Assembly: GCA_036873755.1 (NCBI GenBank)
Contig: JAVTVY010017201.1
Coordinates: 1 to 64,000, forward strand
From: Hanleya hanleyi
Lineage: Eukaryota > Mollusca > Polyplacophora > Lepidopleurida > Hanleyidae
DNA: 64,000 nucleotides
Reading direction: 5' to 3'
Under the pieces are notes generated by a model, which saw only the letters and a program-made list of their open reading frames with translations, was not told the origin of the DNA and made no database searches. The translations under genes were made by a program, and so were the position numbers. This document shows positions 11,030 to 22,985 of this stretch, one piece after another (the stretch's first letter is position 1; the number at the start of each line of letters is the position of its first letter).

Positions 11030-12400
11030 AACAATAACATAACACAATGCTTAACCTAATGGGAAACCACCCGTGGTCATTTGCGGTATGGGTTGTGACA
11101 TCTTGTTTTTTCGTCTCTCCACAATGAGAGGGGCCCCGAAGCCAAGCGGTGAATTTTTTTGAAAATCTCACTGTGCGCATGCGCACTGGGCAAGTAGCGC
11201 TGGGGTGAGTGTTTTGGGGTCTACGTGAACCCCTAGTGGTCCGATTGATTCGAGTGAGGTATCCAACTGGGTGGGTACGACGTGGAACTAATGTCATTCC
11301 GCGCATGCGCAATCGAAAAAGACATTTTGGGGTCGGGGTGGGCCACTGGTGGGCCGATTGGGTCGCGTGAGGTATCACTTTAAAGCACTCGTGAGAAAGC
11401 CTACGACTGGATGGGTATGACTTGGAACTGATGTCATTTCGTGAATGCGCTGTGAAAGGCGCATGAGACTGGACGTTTTGGGGTCGGGGTGGGTCACTAG
11501 TGGTCCGATTTGGTCATGGGAGGTGGTGAACCATCCCACTGGACTAGTGTGTCGTCCTTTTTCATGTTGTGCATGCGCAGTTGGGGTGTAGTAAGTAAAG
11601 TGGTCATTTTGAGGGTTCGTGGAGGTCTGTTGAGTGATTGAGGGGCCATCCGTGGTCCAAATGGATAGTGTGGGTATCAATGTGAAGTTCTTGTGGTATA
11701 GACCACGACTTAAGGGATGTCCATGTTATCTGTAACGTCATTGCTGACGCCATCAGTAGGAGTATTAGCCAAAGCGGGCATTTTGGGCGTGCATGGGTGT
11801 GTTTGAGCGATTGCAAGACCAATTGCTGTCCAAATGCGTGGTGTGAGGTGTCATCTTGTAGCCCTCGGGGTGTAGACAATGACTTGGGGGATGGATGTCC
11901 ACGTCATCTGTGGCGTCATTAATGACGTCATCAGTAGGAGTAGTAGCGAAAGCGGGCATTTTGGGGTTTGAAGGGTATATTTGAGAGATTGAGGGACCAT
12001 TGGTGGACCAAACGGGCCGTATGTGGTGTCAGATTAAAGCCCTTGTGGTGTAAACCACGACTTGAGGGATGTCCACGTCATCTGCGACGTCATTGGTGAC
12101 GTCATCAGTTCGAGTGGTAGCGAAAGCGGCCATTTTGAGGGTGAACACCAAGGTGTTTGTGGTAGAGATGGACCATCCGTCGTCCGAATGCACCTTGTGG
12201 GGTGTCGTCTTGAAGACCACGACTTGAGGGATGTCCATCAGTCCATGTCATCTATGACGTCATTGGTGACGTCATCAGTAAGAGTAACAGCCAAAGTGGG
12301 AAGTTTGGGGGTGTGAAGGAATGTGTTTGGGATAGAGATGGACTGTCCGTGGTCCAAATGCGTCGTGCGAGGTGTCATCTTGATGCTTAATGCTTCCACA
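11030..12400. repeat. ~178-bp tandem array with CRE and NRF1-like palindromes (probable TIR of relic Polinton C)
   Basis: About six diverged units of ~175-180 bp. A typical unit reads gacgtcattggtgacgtcatcag, then a gcggccattttg/gggcattttggg block, then ..gtggtccaaatg..gtgtcatcttg..accacgacttgaggg. CRE-like palindromes recur near 11730, 11910, 12085 and 12255. A perfect TGCGCATGCGCA lies at 11174-11185. The same motif set (CRE, NRF1 palindrome, CCATTTTG-like core) marks the TIRs of B1 and B2, and a broken Polinton ATPase follows, so I read this as a TIR remnant. Confidence 0.55.
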
Positions 12401-12762
12401 CCCTGGTGAATTAGCGCTGAAGCTCTGATTTTCTAAATATTCCATGGAATTGACACTAATTCATCGAAATGCGGTAACGCCCGTCAACGCCTTAACACCC
12501 TAGCATAGCGCCTGAAGGCCATGATGCTGACCGGAGAGAGAACAACAACAACATGGATGACAGGTCAATCATTTTATTACCCCCTCCAGTACAACATACC
12601 CACACTGGGGGAGCCGCGTTGGGTGTGTTTACAACTCAAGTGTTCTTGTCCAATCAGAGACCGCCATTTGGCGCTGCCGCTGTCCTATTCATTCTTGCCC
12701 GTTAGATGTATTCTCAGCTGTTTTTGTCCAGTCAGAAATCGCCATTTCAGAAAGTTCAATCT

Positions 12763-12891
12763 TCAGCCAGGTTTGCTCTGATCCGTTTGTTCTAATCGTC
12801 GTCGGGTATGCCAGGATACCCGAGGCAACATATCCTCAAACAGTTGTATGCGCATTTTGATCGCATTTTCCAAGGTGGGTGGTAACCCCAT
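12763..12891 (-). pseudogene. Small reverse-strand ORF of relic Polinton C
   Basis: The 42-codon frame (MGLPPTLENAIKMRIQLFED at the start) has protein-like composition. It follows a canonical TATA box on the same strand (12970-12976). An upstream ATG lies in the same frame but is separated from this part by a TAG, so the gene appears truncated by a nonsense codon. I do not recognise the product. Strand and position match the minus-strand genes of Polinton B1. Confidence 0.4.
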
Positions 12892-12969
12892 ATCCTCTTC
12901 CTAGTGACGCGTGGTCTTCATGATGTTGAACATCGACTGTGCAAGTCTTTGGGGGTACGGTACGCTGGC

Positions 12970-12976
12970 TTTTATA
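12970..12976 (-). promoter_or_regulatory. TATA box of relic Polinton C gene
   Basis: TATAAAA on the reverse strand in the context tctctataaaagcc, about 80 bp upstream of the 12891 start codon. B1 genes carry the same style of TATA box. Confidence 0.5.
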
Positions 12977-13173
12977 GAGAGTAGCGCCCGTCCACACCTG
13001 GCTTAACGCTTCAACGCCCTGGTGAAATAGCTCAGAAGCTGTGTTCTTTATAAATGTTCCATGGAATTGACACTAGTTTATCGAAATGCAGAGACGCCCG
13101 TCAATGCCTTAACGCCCAATCTTAACGCCTTAACAGGTTTTAATGATGCGTTCAAACAAATGCTTCTTTTGAG

Positions 13174-13338
13174 CTATTGCTCTGACATATGGGTCACGAG
13201 GTCGACATACAGCTGACATAAAGCCTGTCGTAGTCTGGGCGGCAATCTGTTATGGGCTAAAATTGTGGCTTCCTCATTCGAATACCCTTTGTGTCGCCCA
13301 TCTCGGCGTCCATACTTTCTTTGAACAAATCCTTCCAT
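13174..13338 (-). pseudogene. Short ORF next to the relic ATPase
   Basis: A 54-codon frame from ATG 13338 starts MEGFVQRKYGRRDGRHKGYS and ends with an amphipathic helix-like stretch (RLRQALCQLYVDLVTHM). Upstream, other frames are also partly open, which suggests a frame-shifted longer gene. No family recognised. It lies directly downstream of the relic packaging ATPase on the same strand. Confidence 0.4.
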
Positions 13339-13390
13339 AGCCTCGAGTTCACATTATGTTCATTCCCTTGTACGGGTTCGGGTTGGTCCT

Positions 13391-14160
13391 TCACGGTTGG
13401 GTGATATTCCGGGACTGATGGTATGAAGCGGACCCGCTGTATGGGGGCGGGTTGCTGCTGCTGGACGGTTGCTGCCAGGTGTGGACTCGGTGGATATTAC
13501 GTTGCGGTGATCCCTTGCCGGGTAACAGATGGGTCGTCAACCGGAGTTCTTCGGGGGTATGAGCTTTTAAATCCACGAACAGAAATCCGTACGGACGACT
13601 TGTTGCCTCTTGAAACGCCTGCATGAAATGATCGATGTTCTGAGGATAAATTTGACTACCAAACACGGATTTGTGCTCTGTCGATGGGATTGGAGAACAA
13701 CATAAAATAATGTCAGTTCAAGGCAATATCTGGACGCCTCCCTTTGAGGAAAGACATTCTAGGTCAAATAGATTACGGACAGATTCCGATGATGGGATCC
13801 TTTGGTTAGGCAAGTCGGCAACATGTGAATTGTCCTTGGCCGCACTCATCAGATCTTCTAGCACTACCACGTTGGCCTGCTTGGGGTCGAAGGAATCACT
13901 GGGATTCTCATTCTGTAACCCACATTCTGTAATGTTGTACTTTCGTATTCGGGCTGTCATTAGCTATAACACCAAACAACGCGTGTCGATGCTAGGGTTG
14001 TTACACCTTCCTCTAAGAATTTCATTACCCAGGACGTCTTTCCACATGCTGTAGGACCGCTCACCGTCTTCGTATAGGGATGCTCTACTCCACTTGGTGG
14101 ACCTATGGCGGAACTCGGCGGTGTCTCTTGGTTGTGTTTGCATTGAAGGTATCTGAGCAT
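13391..14160 (-). pseudogene. Broken Polinton packaging ATPase (relic C)
   Basis: Three reverse-strand pieces align in order with the intact ATPase of B1 (53828-53220). The first (14160-13960) holds a P-loop GPTACGKT and then RVVWCY. The second (13960-13718) holds the Walker B-like stretch ANVVVLEDLM. The third (13666-13391) holds YGFLFVDLKAHTPEELRL, corresponding to YMLFDLKQATPDHLRL in B1. The pieces lie in different frames with degraded sequence between them. Divergence from B1 is high, so this is an older or distinct lineage. It shows that a further Polinton once occupied 11-14.5 kb. Confidence 0.75.
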
Positions 14161-14514
14161 ACTATCGCGACGAGAGAAGGTTCTCTGGCAGACTGTATAC
14201 GTACACGACCTGATGATCAGTCCAATACGTATCGACCGATGAGGGACACGTGTTCATCCCTACATGTACAGACACAACCACCATCACCACCTGGCGTTGA
14301 CACTCGTCAAAGCCCGGTGGTGGTGGTAGCTCCCGTGCGGCAGATCTCCGGAGCTCTTGAAGCCGAGAGCTCGGAAGTGACGTCATCGTACGCATGGGCA
14401 CGCACCTTTGATGCACCCGCACCCTGGTGTACCCTATGCGCCCTACGGGCCCAATGGGAGCTACCACCACCACCGGGCGTTCACGGGCATTTAGGTTAGC
14501 TGTTAGTCATTTAA
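14161..14514. other. Remnant sequence between relic C and the 99-bp satellite
   Basis: Contains an ACCACCACC-type patch, a TGACGTCA site near 14380 and no credible frame. It may be decayed Polinton C sequence. Confidence 0.35.
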
Positions 14515-15689
14515 CAGGCTCATACTGGACAACCAGGTATTACTGTGTCACACCACACAGATCTACTATATATGATCATGGACTGTTTAATCTCCTACTG
14601 GACAACCACGTATTACTGTGTCACATCACACACATCTGTACTATATATGTACTAATATATGCCCACGGACTGTAAGGTTTAAATATCAGTCATTTAATAA
14701 CCTTATACTGGACAATCACGTATTACTGTGTTACATACTGGAAACTAGATACTACATCTCACAGATCTATTCTATATATGACCACAGACCGTTAAAGATC
14801 AGATATCAAACCGCCGCCTCATACTGGACAACCAGGTATTGCTGTGTCACATCACACAGATCTATACAATATATGGCCAAGGAATGTTATGGTAAGATAT
14901 CAGTCATTTAACAGCCTCATACTGGACAATCAGGTATTACTCTGTCACATCACACAGATCTACAATATATGATCATTGACTGTTAGAGGTTATATAGCAG
15001 GCATTCAACAGCCTCATACTGGACAAACAGGTATTACTGTGTCACATCACATAGATCTATACAATATATGGCCAAGGAATGTTATGGTAAGATATCAGTC
15101 ATTTAACAGCCTCATACTGGACAATCAGGTATTACTCTGTCACATCACACAGATCTACAATATATGATCATTGACTGTTAGAGGTTATATAGCAGGCATT
15201 TAACAGCCCCATACTGGTAAACCAAGTATTACTGTGTCACATCACACAGATTTATACTATATGTGGTCAAGGACTGTTAGAGTTATATATCAGTCATTTA
15301 ACAACCTCATACTGGACAATCACGTATTACTTTGTCAAATCAAAAAACATCTAATCTATATATGACGTGAACTGTCAGGGTTAGATAGCAGTCCTTCAAC
15401 AGCCTCATACTGGACAACCAGGTATTACTCTGTCACATCACAAAGGTCTATGGTATATATGATCATGAACTGCAAGGATTAGATATCAGTCATTGAACAA
15501 CCTCATACTGGACAACCAGGTATTACTGTATTATATCACACAGATCTATACTATATATGATCGTGGACTGTTAGGGATCAGATATCAGTCATTTAACAAC
15601 CAGATACTGGACAACCAGGTATTACTTTGTTATATCACACAGATCTGAGTATAATACTGTATATGATCATGGGTTGTTAGGGGTTAGAT

Positions 15690-15845
15690 ATAATTACAAG
15701 CGTCTAGTCCGTCATTCATAATCCAGCCGTCGTCCATTAGAGAATATCCGCGTCCATAATCCAAAGACGTATTCCATATAACAGTATTAGCACCAAATTC
15801 AAAAAGACAATCATAGTATACATAAACATAGGCTTGTTTCCTGCA
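15690..15845 (-). repeat. Inverted copy of DIRS-region segment 4482-4651
   Basis: Reverse complement of the segment ending agacgcttgtaat. It is inserted within a 99-bp satellite unit. Confidence 0.8.
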
Positions 15846-15989
15846 AGAGAGTCCTTCAACAACCTTATGCTGGACAACAAGGTGTTACTGTCACACCACA
15901 CACATCTATTCTATATATGATCATGGGCTGCTAGAGTTTGGATATCAGTCATTTATTAACCTCATACTGGGCAACCATGTATTATTGCG

Positions 15990-16110
15990 TTATTTAACAG
16001 CCTTCCAACCTGTCGGCACCTCTTCCCACATCCCTTATATGTGTTGTAATTTTTACCTGTATATGCCGAGATTCTGCTGGTGGACGTTTCGTCCCCGAGG
16101 CCCGCCTCTA
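15990..16110. repeat. Fragment related to the composite element core
   Basis: The sequence gtcggcacctcttcccaca and cttatatgtgttgtaatt also occurs at 18278-18316 and, inverted, at 17530-17570. It is followed by ggtggacgtttcgtccccga. A small piece of the 16318-21705 element family inside the satellite. Confidence 0.6.
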
Positions 16111-16799
16111 GTCTATATATGATCATGGACTGCTAGGGTTATATATCAGTCATTTAACAGTCGTACACTGGACAACCACGTATTACTGGTATTACCTAGT
16201 CACATCACACAGATCTACTTTATATGATCATGGACTGTTAGGGGTCAGATAAGTCATTTAACAGCCTCATAATGGACAACCAGGTATTACTGTATTAATA
16301 TATATGATCATATCATAATCATGAGGGGAAGTAACCCTACCAGGCCTGGGGGAGTGGGGCCAGAATGCCCCCCCCCACCACACTTTCTGCACTATCTCCG
16401 GAACGACAAAAAATGGAGAGCTGAAACTCCGTGACTTTATAGATTATCATATTGGGATCATTCTGAGCCTATTGGCATAAGCTTCCGAACAGGGGGTCAG
16501 AGGTATATTTAAAATGGCGGCCATGTGGGGTACTAGAGAAAGTGATGTTTTCGTCATATTTCTTAAAACAAAATTATTTTGTATGGAAAATTGGGTTAAA
16601 CCTATTTTATTTCATATAAGATTATTATCTACTAATTTATCATGCAGTTTTTGAGAAGAAAAAACAAAAATAAAAAATTCGAAAATCCTGACCGAAAGAT
16701 CGTTCAAAAATGCTCGGCCATGTTCGATTTTCTTTTACATTTTTTTGTAGAGCTTGACCCTAAGATATAGTGTGGTAATAGTCCAGTCAAATTGAGGTT

Positions 16800-17960
16800 T
16801 GCCCCACCACAAATTGCGACAGAATTGTTTTTGCTGCAGTGCATTTCCGAAAGGTCTCTAGAATAACATAATAAAAGTCTACAAACAGATATGCATGGGA
16901 AATATATTAAATTTCAAGTTGAAATTTGAGGTATTTTTCGCGAAATTTCAGTGTTTACCTGTCTCTTGCTCCTATAAGAAAACCTTGTACTTGGTACTAA
17001 GCGTGAAAGAAGTGGATCATTACTTACACTCATTCCATTCGTTATCATATCAAGGTTATACTCAGCTTAAAATAATACCCTTGCACAAAAATATTTATGG
17101 AGAAATTCAAAATGGCGGATGTATGGGGTCATTCTAAATCTGAACTTTTTACCATTTTCATGACAGCCCAGGCAATCTATCTGGGTTTTTTTTAGCTGGA
17201 CCCAAAACAAATTGCAACAGAATTTTATTCACTGGTATGTATTTCTAATAGGTTCCCAGAACAACATACAAAAACTCTACCAAAATCTATTTGGTGAAGT
17301 TACGACTTTTTTTGAAAACAAAGATACGCCATTTTATAATACATAATAGGCCATTATGCCTCATATAAGCAAGGTAGATTATTGTTTTTTCCGTGAATAA
17401 GGACAGTTTATCTTCCAGAAATCCAGTTAATACATGACCCAGGGTACAGTATGCCATGGTGGTGAAAACATGTGTCTTCCTGGTGGATTTGCTCATAAGC
17501 GTAGATAGCAAACTGATAGTTCAGCATCAGGCTATATGATTACAACACATAAGGGAAGTGGGAAGAGGTGCCGACATACTGACAGTCACATGACCTCACA
17601 GCATAGTCTTCCGGTTAACCTATTATAAAGCACATACCAAGAATCTATACATTATACATGGTAATATTCAGTCAGTTAACATTTTTGCCATTAGCATAAT
17701 CATCTGAAACAGGAATTCTCTCCCAAAATAAATGAAATGACAAGCTGTGATATATTTTCCTTCCACCGATAACTGTCACAGACAATATTTCCACAAACCC
17801 ACTCGTGGAGGTATCTCTCTATTATCACAAGATGTGCCTTGTTGAAAAATACAGCTCTGCAAACCATTAATGATCTATCGCAATTGAGGTGTCGGATATG
17901 TTATGACGAAAGAAGAATAATTATGCAGATCCTATCATCTAATTATCGAACAAATAATAA
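16800..17960 (+). repeat. Left inverted arm of the composite element
   Basis: Pairs with the reverse complement of 20420-21550. Matching blocks include ccttgtacttggtactaagc, atttatggagaaattcaaaa, ctggacccaaaacaaattgc, gatatattttcctt and gaagaataattatgcagatc. It contains an aaaatggcgg motif. Confidence 0.8.
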
Positions 17961-18146
17961 ATTAGATTATAGGCAAACTCGATGTTCTACCATGACGTTC
18001 TACCATGCCATTTACCATGTTTCATTTTACATTTTCAAAAATATAGGCCATGCTCCTACAGATGCTTCTTCTTCAGCTGCAATCTTTCTTACAGTTGCAC
18101 CTGATATTCTCAAAGAGTGCCAGTGGAACTGGTGGCAGTTCAGTTT

Positions 18147-18640
18147 TCACAGAGAGAAACCGTCCACCCTCATTCTTGTGGCTGCAATGGATGGTCTTCC
18201 CCTTTCCACTCTAAACACGCGAGCCTTGATACTTAGCTGATGCTGATGTTGGTGGAAGGTTTTGAATGCCAGTATGTCGGCACCTCTTCCCACTTCCCTT
18301 ATATGTGTTGTAATTGTACCTGCACACATATGGTTCGTTTTTGTCACAGAAACGCTTGTATCTCATGCAGCCAATTGCTTCGCCAGGGTTACCATTGTAT
18401 AAACACACAAGCACCTGCAATAGATAACCTCAATCGGGACTCCCAATGGCCTGGTTGAACACTTCAGCTTGTTGGCGAAATAGCTCATTAAGCACAGCCT
18501 TTGTCTTCTTGACATTCCAAACCATCCGTTTCTTTGCATTCTCTCTTGGCTGAAAGTAGATGTCATTGTCATCCATGTCTGCATGAAAACAGAGCAGAAC
18601 TAACAGGTCAATATCATAACCAACCAAAGTTTTGATGCTT
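18147..18640 (-). pseudogene. GCDT/CxC-type element protein, inverted fragment
   Basis: Reverse-strand pieces in three frames read ELFRQQAEVFNQAIG, YNGNPGEAIGCMRYKRFCDK and ARVFRVERGRPSIAATRM. The same motifs occur in order on the plus strand at 18825-19310, so this is an inverted second copy. The family (a GCDTT motif, then KGAALKK, then a C-terminal Cys-cluster) is a recurrent uncharacterised transposon-associated protein of invertebrates as far as I recall; its function is unknown to me. It is broken by frame changes. Confidence 0.55.
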
Positions 18641-18824
18641 TCAGTCGTTTAAAAGGCAGCTTTTACAATAAAAACATCTGCATATGAAACATCCCACTGG
18701 CCACTCATAAGAGTAATGAACTGCTACTTGTTGATGTTTTTTGCTAGGAATTCGTCTTTCTTTGACTGAATGACCATGTCACTAGCGAGGCCGGAGAGTT
18801 TGGAATGTCAAGAAGACAAAGGCT

Positions 18825-19310
18825 GTGCTGGGAATGCAAGTCTGTACAAATATGTTGCTTATGCATGCCATTCTGGGCTGTGACACATTATTCCGACCAT
18901 ATGGCATTGACAAAGGTGCTGCCTTGAAGAAGACAACTGTCACTGAGCTATTTCGCCAACAAGCTGAAGTGTTCATCCAGGTCATGGGAGTCCCGACGAA
19001 GGTCATTTATTGCAGCAGCATAGAAAACGCTTATATGTTTATACAGTAGTAACCCAGACGAAGTAATTGACTTGAGGGGAAGACCATCCGTTGTAGCCAC
19101 AAAAATGGGAGTGGACAATTCAATCGGTTTCTCCCTGCGAAAACTGATCTGCCACCAGCTTCAGGGGTTACTTGAGGTTATCAGGTGGAACTGCAAGAAG
19201 GATTGCAGCTGGAGCAGATGCGCCTGTAAGGATCATGGCCTAGTATGTTCAAGTGTGTGTGAAGAATGCAAACGACCGAGCTGTGCAAACTCATCAAACC
19301 CAGACCTTTG
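18825..19310 (+). pseudogene. GCDT/CxC-type element protein, C-terminal fragment
   Basis: The first piece has LLMHAILGCDTLFRPYGI, KGAALKK and ELFRQQAEVF. The second piece (from about 19076) has RGRPSVVATKM and a dense cysteine cluster (CNCKKDC, CACKDHGLVC, VCEEC, PSC) resembling a CxC zinc-binding tail. A frame change lies between them (about 19030-19070). The head-to-head arrangement with 18147-18640 leaves only ~190 bp between the copies. It probably belonged to a DNA-transposon-like or retroelement protein; I cannot assign an enzyme. Confidence 0.55.
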
Positions 19311-19876
19311 AAAATTGTGCACCACTGTTGGCTGACCTGTATCTGTTCTCTTATGAATATGACTATATGCAGGCGCTTTCAAAAACCGATCCATTCAAAG
19401 CCCTTTCCTTCTCATTCACCAAACGCTATATAGACGATCTTCTCGCTGTGGATAATCGCTATATAAATGACGCAGTGAAGGATATATATCCACCTTCACT
19501 GGATTTGAAGGAAACTACAGATAGCCCTACAGGCACATCTTATTTAGATCTCTATCTCTATAAAAATGAAGCGGGCATTCTCTCTCGTCGACTTTATGAC
19601 AAAACAGATGATTACAATTTCGACATCGTAAACTATCCCTTTCTGGACAGTAATTTTCCAGTGGGACCTGCATATGGTGTATACATATCTCGCTTAGTAG
19701 CATTTGCTAGATCCTGTGTTAAATGTGACGATTTTAATCAACGTCACAAAACATTGGTGCAGAAACTTATAAAACAGGGCTATTCCACTAAGCGCCTACA
19801 CTCAAAGTTTCTCAAATTTGGCGATACATATCGCATGCTGATAGCAAAATACGAACGTAGCGTGCAAGATCTATGA
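19311..19876 (+). pseudogene. Reverse transcriptase C-terminal fragment (Penelope-like or related)
   Basis: The open frame gives APLLADLYLFSYEYDYMQ, then the active-site box FTKRYIDDLLAVDN (YIDD), SYLDLYLYKNEAG, a YDKTDDYNF motif, and YGVYISRLVAFARSC, ending at TGA 19874-19876. ADLYL..YE followed ~40 residues later by RYIDD fits RT motifs 4-5. The fingers domain and N-terminus are missing. I have seen this conserved block in many invertebrate genomes attached to Penelope-like or unclassified RTs; the exact clade is uncertain. The frame is open but truncated at its 5' side by the junction with the CxC fragment. Confidence 0.65.
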
Positions 19877-19940
19877 CGCTACGTTTCGTAACTTGTGTCT
19901 AATTCCGCTTAACCCGGGGCTAGGGGCCGTACGAACCCAT

Positions 19941-20293
19941 GTACTTCAAGATCCTGATGGTACTCATATGAACAGTCACAATCAAAGCGTGACTGAGATA
20001 CATCATTCTTTAGATGACGACTTTACAACGAATACTATGGATTAAGAATACTGATCAGCGATACGGATTTGATATTTTTGGAACATCATGATGTCTTGCC
20101 GGCATCATTGAAAACTGTTGACCGCTTCTCTCTTGCAGGAAACTAGCCTATGTTTATGTATACTATGATTGTTTTTTTGAATTTGGTGCTAATACTGTTA
20201 TATGGAATATGGAATAGGTCTTTGAATTATGGACGCGGATATTCTCTAATGGACGACGCCTGGATTATGGATGACGGACTAGACGCTTGTAAT
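19941..20293 (+). repeat. Copy of DIRS-region segment 4297-4653
   Basis: Begins cttcaagatcctgatggtac and ends agacgcttgtaat, with about 95% identity to 4297-4653, including the Gly-Thr-His-Met reading region. It shares its right end with the copy at 15690. Confidence 0.85.
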
Positions 20294-21550
20294 TGGCGAA
20301 GACTGGTATTGGGATTGATAGTGCTGTGAAATATTCCTCAACTTATGGCAGTGTTCATGAGGAATAACAATAAAAGATATCAACTATATGTATGAGAAGT
20401 CATACCGTCAACTTTGCCTATAATTCAAAGTATTATTTGTTTGATAATTAAATGATATATTAGGATCTGCATAATTATTCTTCTTTCATCAACAACAATT
20501 GTCTTACAAACAATTGTGATGGATCATAAATGTTTGGCAGTTTGTCGTTATATATCTGAACTATTGCTAAACGCGACGTTGAATCTAATTTCTCTCTCTC
20601 TAATGATTGGCAAGGCTGCATTTTTTTCCCAACAAGGTACAAACACTATTGAATGTCGGACCTGACACTTGCTACGTGCTTGTGATAATAGAGATATATC
20701 TTTATAAGTTGATGGAACTATTGTCTGTGAATGTCATAGGTTGAAAGAAAATATATCACAGCTTGTCAGTTCCCTTTCGGATAACAATGCTAATGGAAAT
20801 AATGCCAACTGGCAGGATATTACCATCTATGATTATATACCCTGGTGCTGAACTATCGTTTTGCTATCTACTTTTATGAGCAAATCCATTGAGAATGCAA
20901 ATGTGTTCACGACCATAGAATAATGTATCCTAGATCATCATGTATTGATTGGATTTCTGGATGATAAACTGTCCTTATTCGGAGACAAATATTTTCTACC
21001 TTCTTATATGAAGCATGATAGTGTATCTTTGTTTTAGAAACAGTCACACCGCCAAGTAGATTTTGGTAGACGTTTAGTATGTTGTTCTGTGGACCTATTA
21101 GAAATGCATACCAGTGAAAAAAATTCTGTTGCAATTTGTTTTGGGTCCAGCTAAAAAAAACCCCACATAGATTGCCTGGACTGTCATGAAAATGGTAAAA
21201 AGTTCAGATTTAGAATGACCCCATACATCCGCCATTTTGAATTTCTCCATAAATATTTTCGTGCAAGGGTATTATTTTAGGCTGAGTATAACCTTGATAT
21301 GATAAAGAATGGAATGAGTGTAAGTAATGACCCATTTCTTTCACGCTTACTACCAAGTACAAGGTTTTCTTATGGGAGCAAGAGACAGATAAACACTGAA
21401 ATTTCGCGGAAAATACCTCATATTTCAACTTGAAATTGAAGATATTTCCCATGCATATGGGGTTGTAGACTTTTAGTATGTTATTCTGGGGACCTTTCTG
21501 AAATGCATAGCAGTGAAATAAATTCTGTTGCAATTTGTGGTGGGTTGACC
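20294..21550 (-). repeat. Right part of the composite element with its inverted arm
   Basis: 20420-21550 pairs with 16800-17960. A SINE-like end (gctaaacgcgacgttgaatc, near 20565) is embedded at 20540-20600. No gene seen. Confidence 0.7.
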
Positions 21551-21705
21551 CCAAAAATGCGCTAGATTTACTGGACTATAAGTTTCAGGCCTTTAGCCAT
21601 TGCGAAAATATATCGGGGGGGTGGGGTGGGGGGGAGGGGCAATTTCCAGCCCCCCCCCCTCCCTTCCCCCAGGCTGCGGTACACCCCAAATCGCCCAGGC
21701 CAGAT

Positions 21706-22985
21706 ACCGTTAACATCCTTATACTGGACATCCACTTATTGTTATGTCACATCGCACAGATCTATACTATATGACCATGGACTGATAGGTGTTATATATG
21801 TCATTTAAAAATCTCATACTGGGCACTAAGGTATTACTGTGTCACATCAAACAGACCTACCATAATATATGATCACGGGCTGTTAGGGATCCGATATCAT
21901 TCATTTAGCAGTCTCGGACTGAACAACCACGTATTACTATGTTACATCACACACTTCTATAATTTGTATGATCATGAACTGTTAGGGGTTAAATATCGGT
22001 CATTTAACAACAAGTTACATCACACAGATCTATCATGGAATGATGGTGGTTATACATCGGTCATTTAACAGGCTCATAATAGAGAACCAGGCATTACTAT
22101 GTCACATCAAACACATCTATACTATAAATGTTCATGAAATTGGAGTGATATGCAAAAGGCGGGAAAAATTGACGACGTCTGGCAATTATAAAGCGACTAT
22201 ACTGGAAAGAATTCGGTGGATTCTCGGATGTAGCCTTAGCCTTTATTGCAGCTGTTTATGCGTAGACAATGAAGTATCCACACGGCCCCTAGCACTGGCT
22301 AAGCGGAATTAGATACGCTGGCTCGGGAGCTGTGATGACAGATCAGCTAATGAAGTAAACGCCTCAGCATGGGGTAAACTGGTAAATGCAAGAACACACG
22401 GGAAAACTTACCTGTAATGCCCGACGTCGTGCGGCGTAAATTTCCCACCAAAACAATAAACGAGCGACATGCACAGAGGTATAGATATCAGTCAATTAAC
22501 AATCTTATTATCGACAACCACGTATTGCTGTGTCACATCGCACAGATCTACTTTGCATGATCATGGACTGTTAGGGGTCAGATAACAGTCATTAACAGCC
22601 TTATACAGGACAAATAGGTATTGCTGTGTCACATCACACATATCTAATCCGTCATTTAACAGCCGCATACTGGACAACCACGTATTAATGTGTCCGATCA
22701 CACACATCTATAATATACATGACCATGGACTGTTAGGGTTATATATCAGTCATTTAACAACCTTATACTGGACAATCACGTATTACTATGTTACATCACA
22801 TTCATCTATACCTTGTATGATCATGGACTGTTAGGGGTTAGATATCAGTCATTTAACAACCAGATACTGGGCAACTAAATATGGTCATCACACCTGGACA
22901 ACCAGGTATTACTGTATCACATCACACAGATCTACTTTATATGATCATGGACTGTTAGGGGTCAGATATCAGTCATTTAACCCTA
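21706..22985. repeat. 99-bp satellite, block 2, with a foreign insert
   Basis: Units as in block 1. The segment 22145-22480 is not satellite; it includes cacggcccctagcactggctaagcggaatta, whose inverse partner lies at about 19895-19930, so it is probably a displaced end of the RT-containing element. No reading frame is supported there. Confidence 0.8.

Larger units (their letters stand above)
12385..13115. repeat. Pair of ~110-bp direct repeats (12385-12495 and 13005-13115)
   Basis: Both copies share ccctggtgaa, ttccatggaattgacacta, tcgaaatgc and cgcccgtcaa..gccttaac. They flank the small reverse-strand reading frame at 12763-12891, so a local duplication or a small insertion unit is possible. 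Confidence 0.7.
14515..16317. repeat. 99-bp satellite, block 1
   Basis: Tandem units of about 99 bp built from catactggacaaccaggtat, tactgtgtcacatcacacag, tatatatgatcatggactgt and tagatatcagtcatttaaca. Units differ by several percent and small indels. Foreign pieces interrupt the block at 15690-15845 and about 15990-16110. Short ORFs here are incidental. Confidence 0.9.
16318..21705. mobile_element. 5.4-kb composite element with long inverted arms
   Basis: Inserted in the 99-bp satellite. Its outer ends match the two ends of the 0.6-kb element at 23295-23895: ctaccaggcctggggg at the left, and caggctgcggtacacccc followed by an end in ggccagat at the right. Inside are two inverted arms (about 16800-17960 and 20420-21550), roughly 90% alike with gaps. 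The centre (17960-20420) carries head-to-head fragments of a GCDT/CxC-type protein, an RT fragment and a piece shared with the DIRS region. It is probably several nested insertions rather than one transposon. Confidence 0.6.

Noticed and set aside
16060..16115. Hammerhead ribozyme of a Penelope-like element
   Set aside because: The reverse strand has a GGACGAAACGTCC stretch, but the CUGAUGA core is missing at the expected distance.
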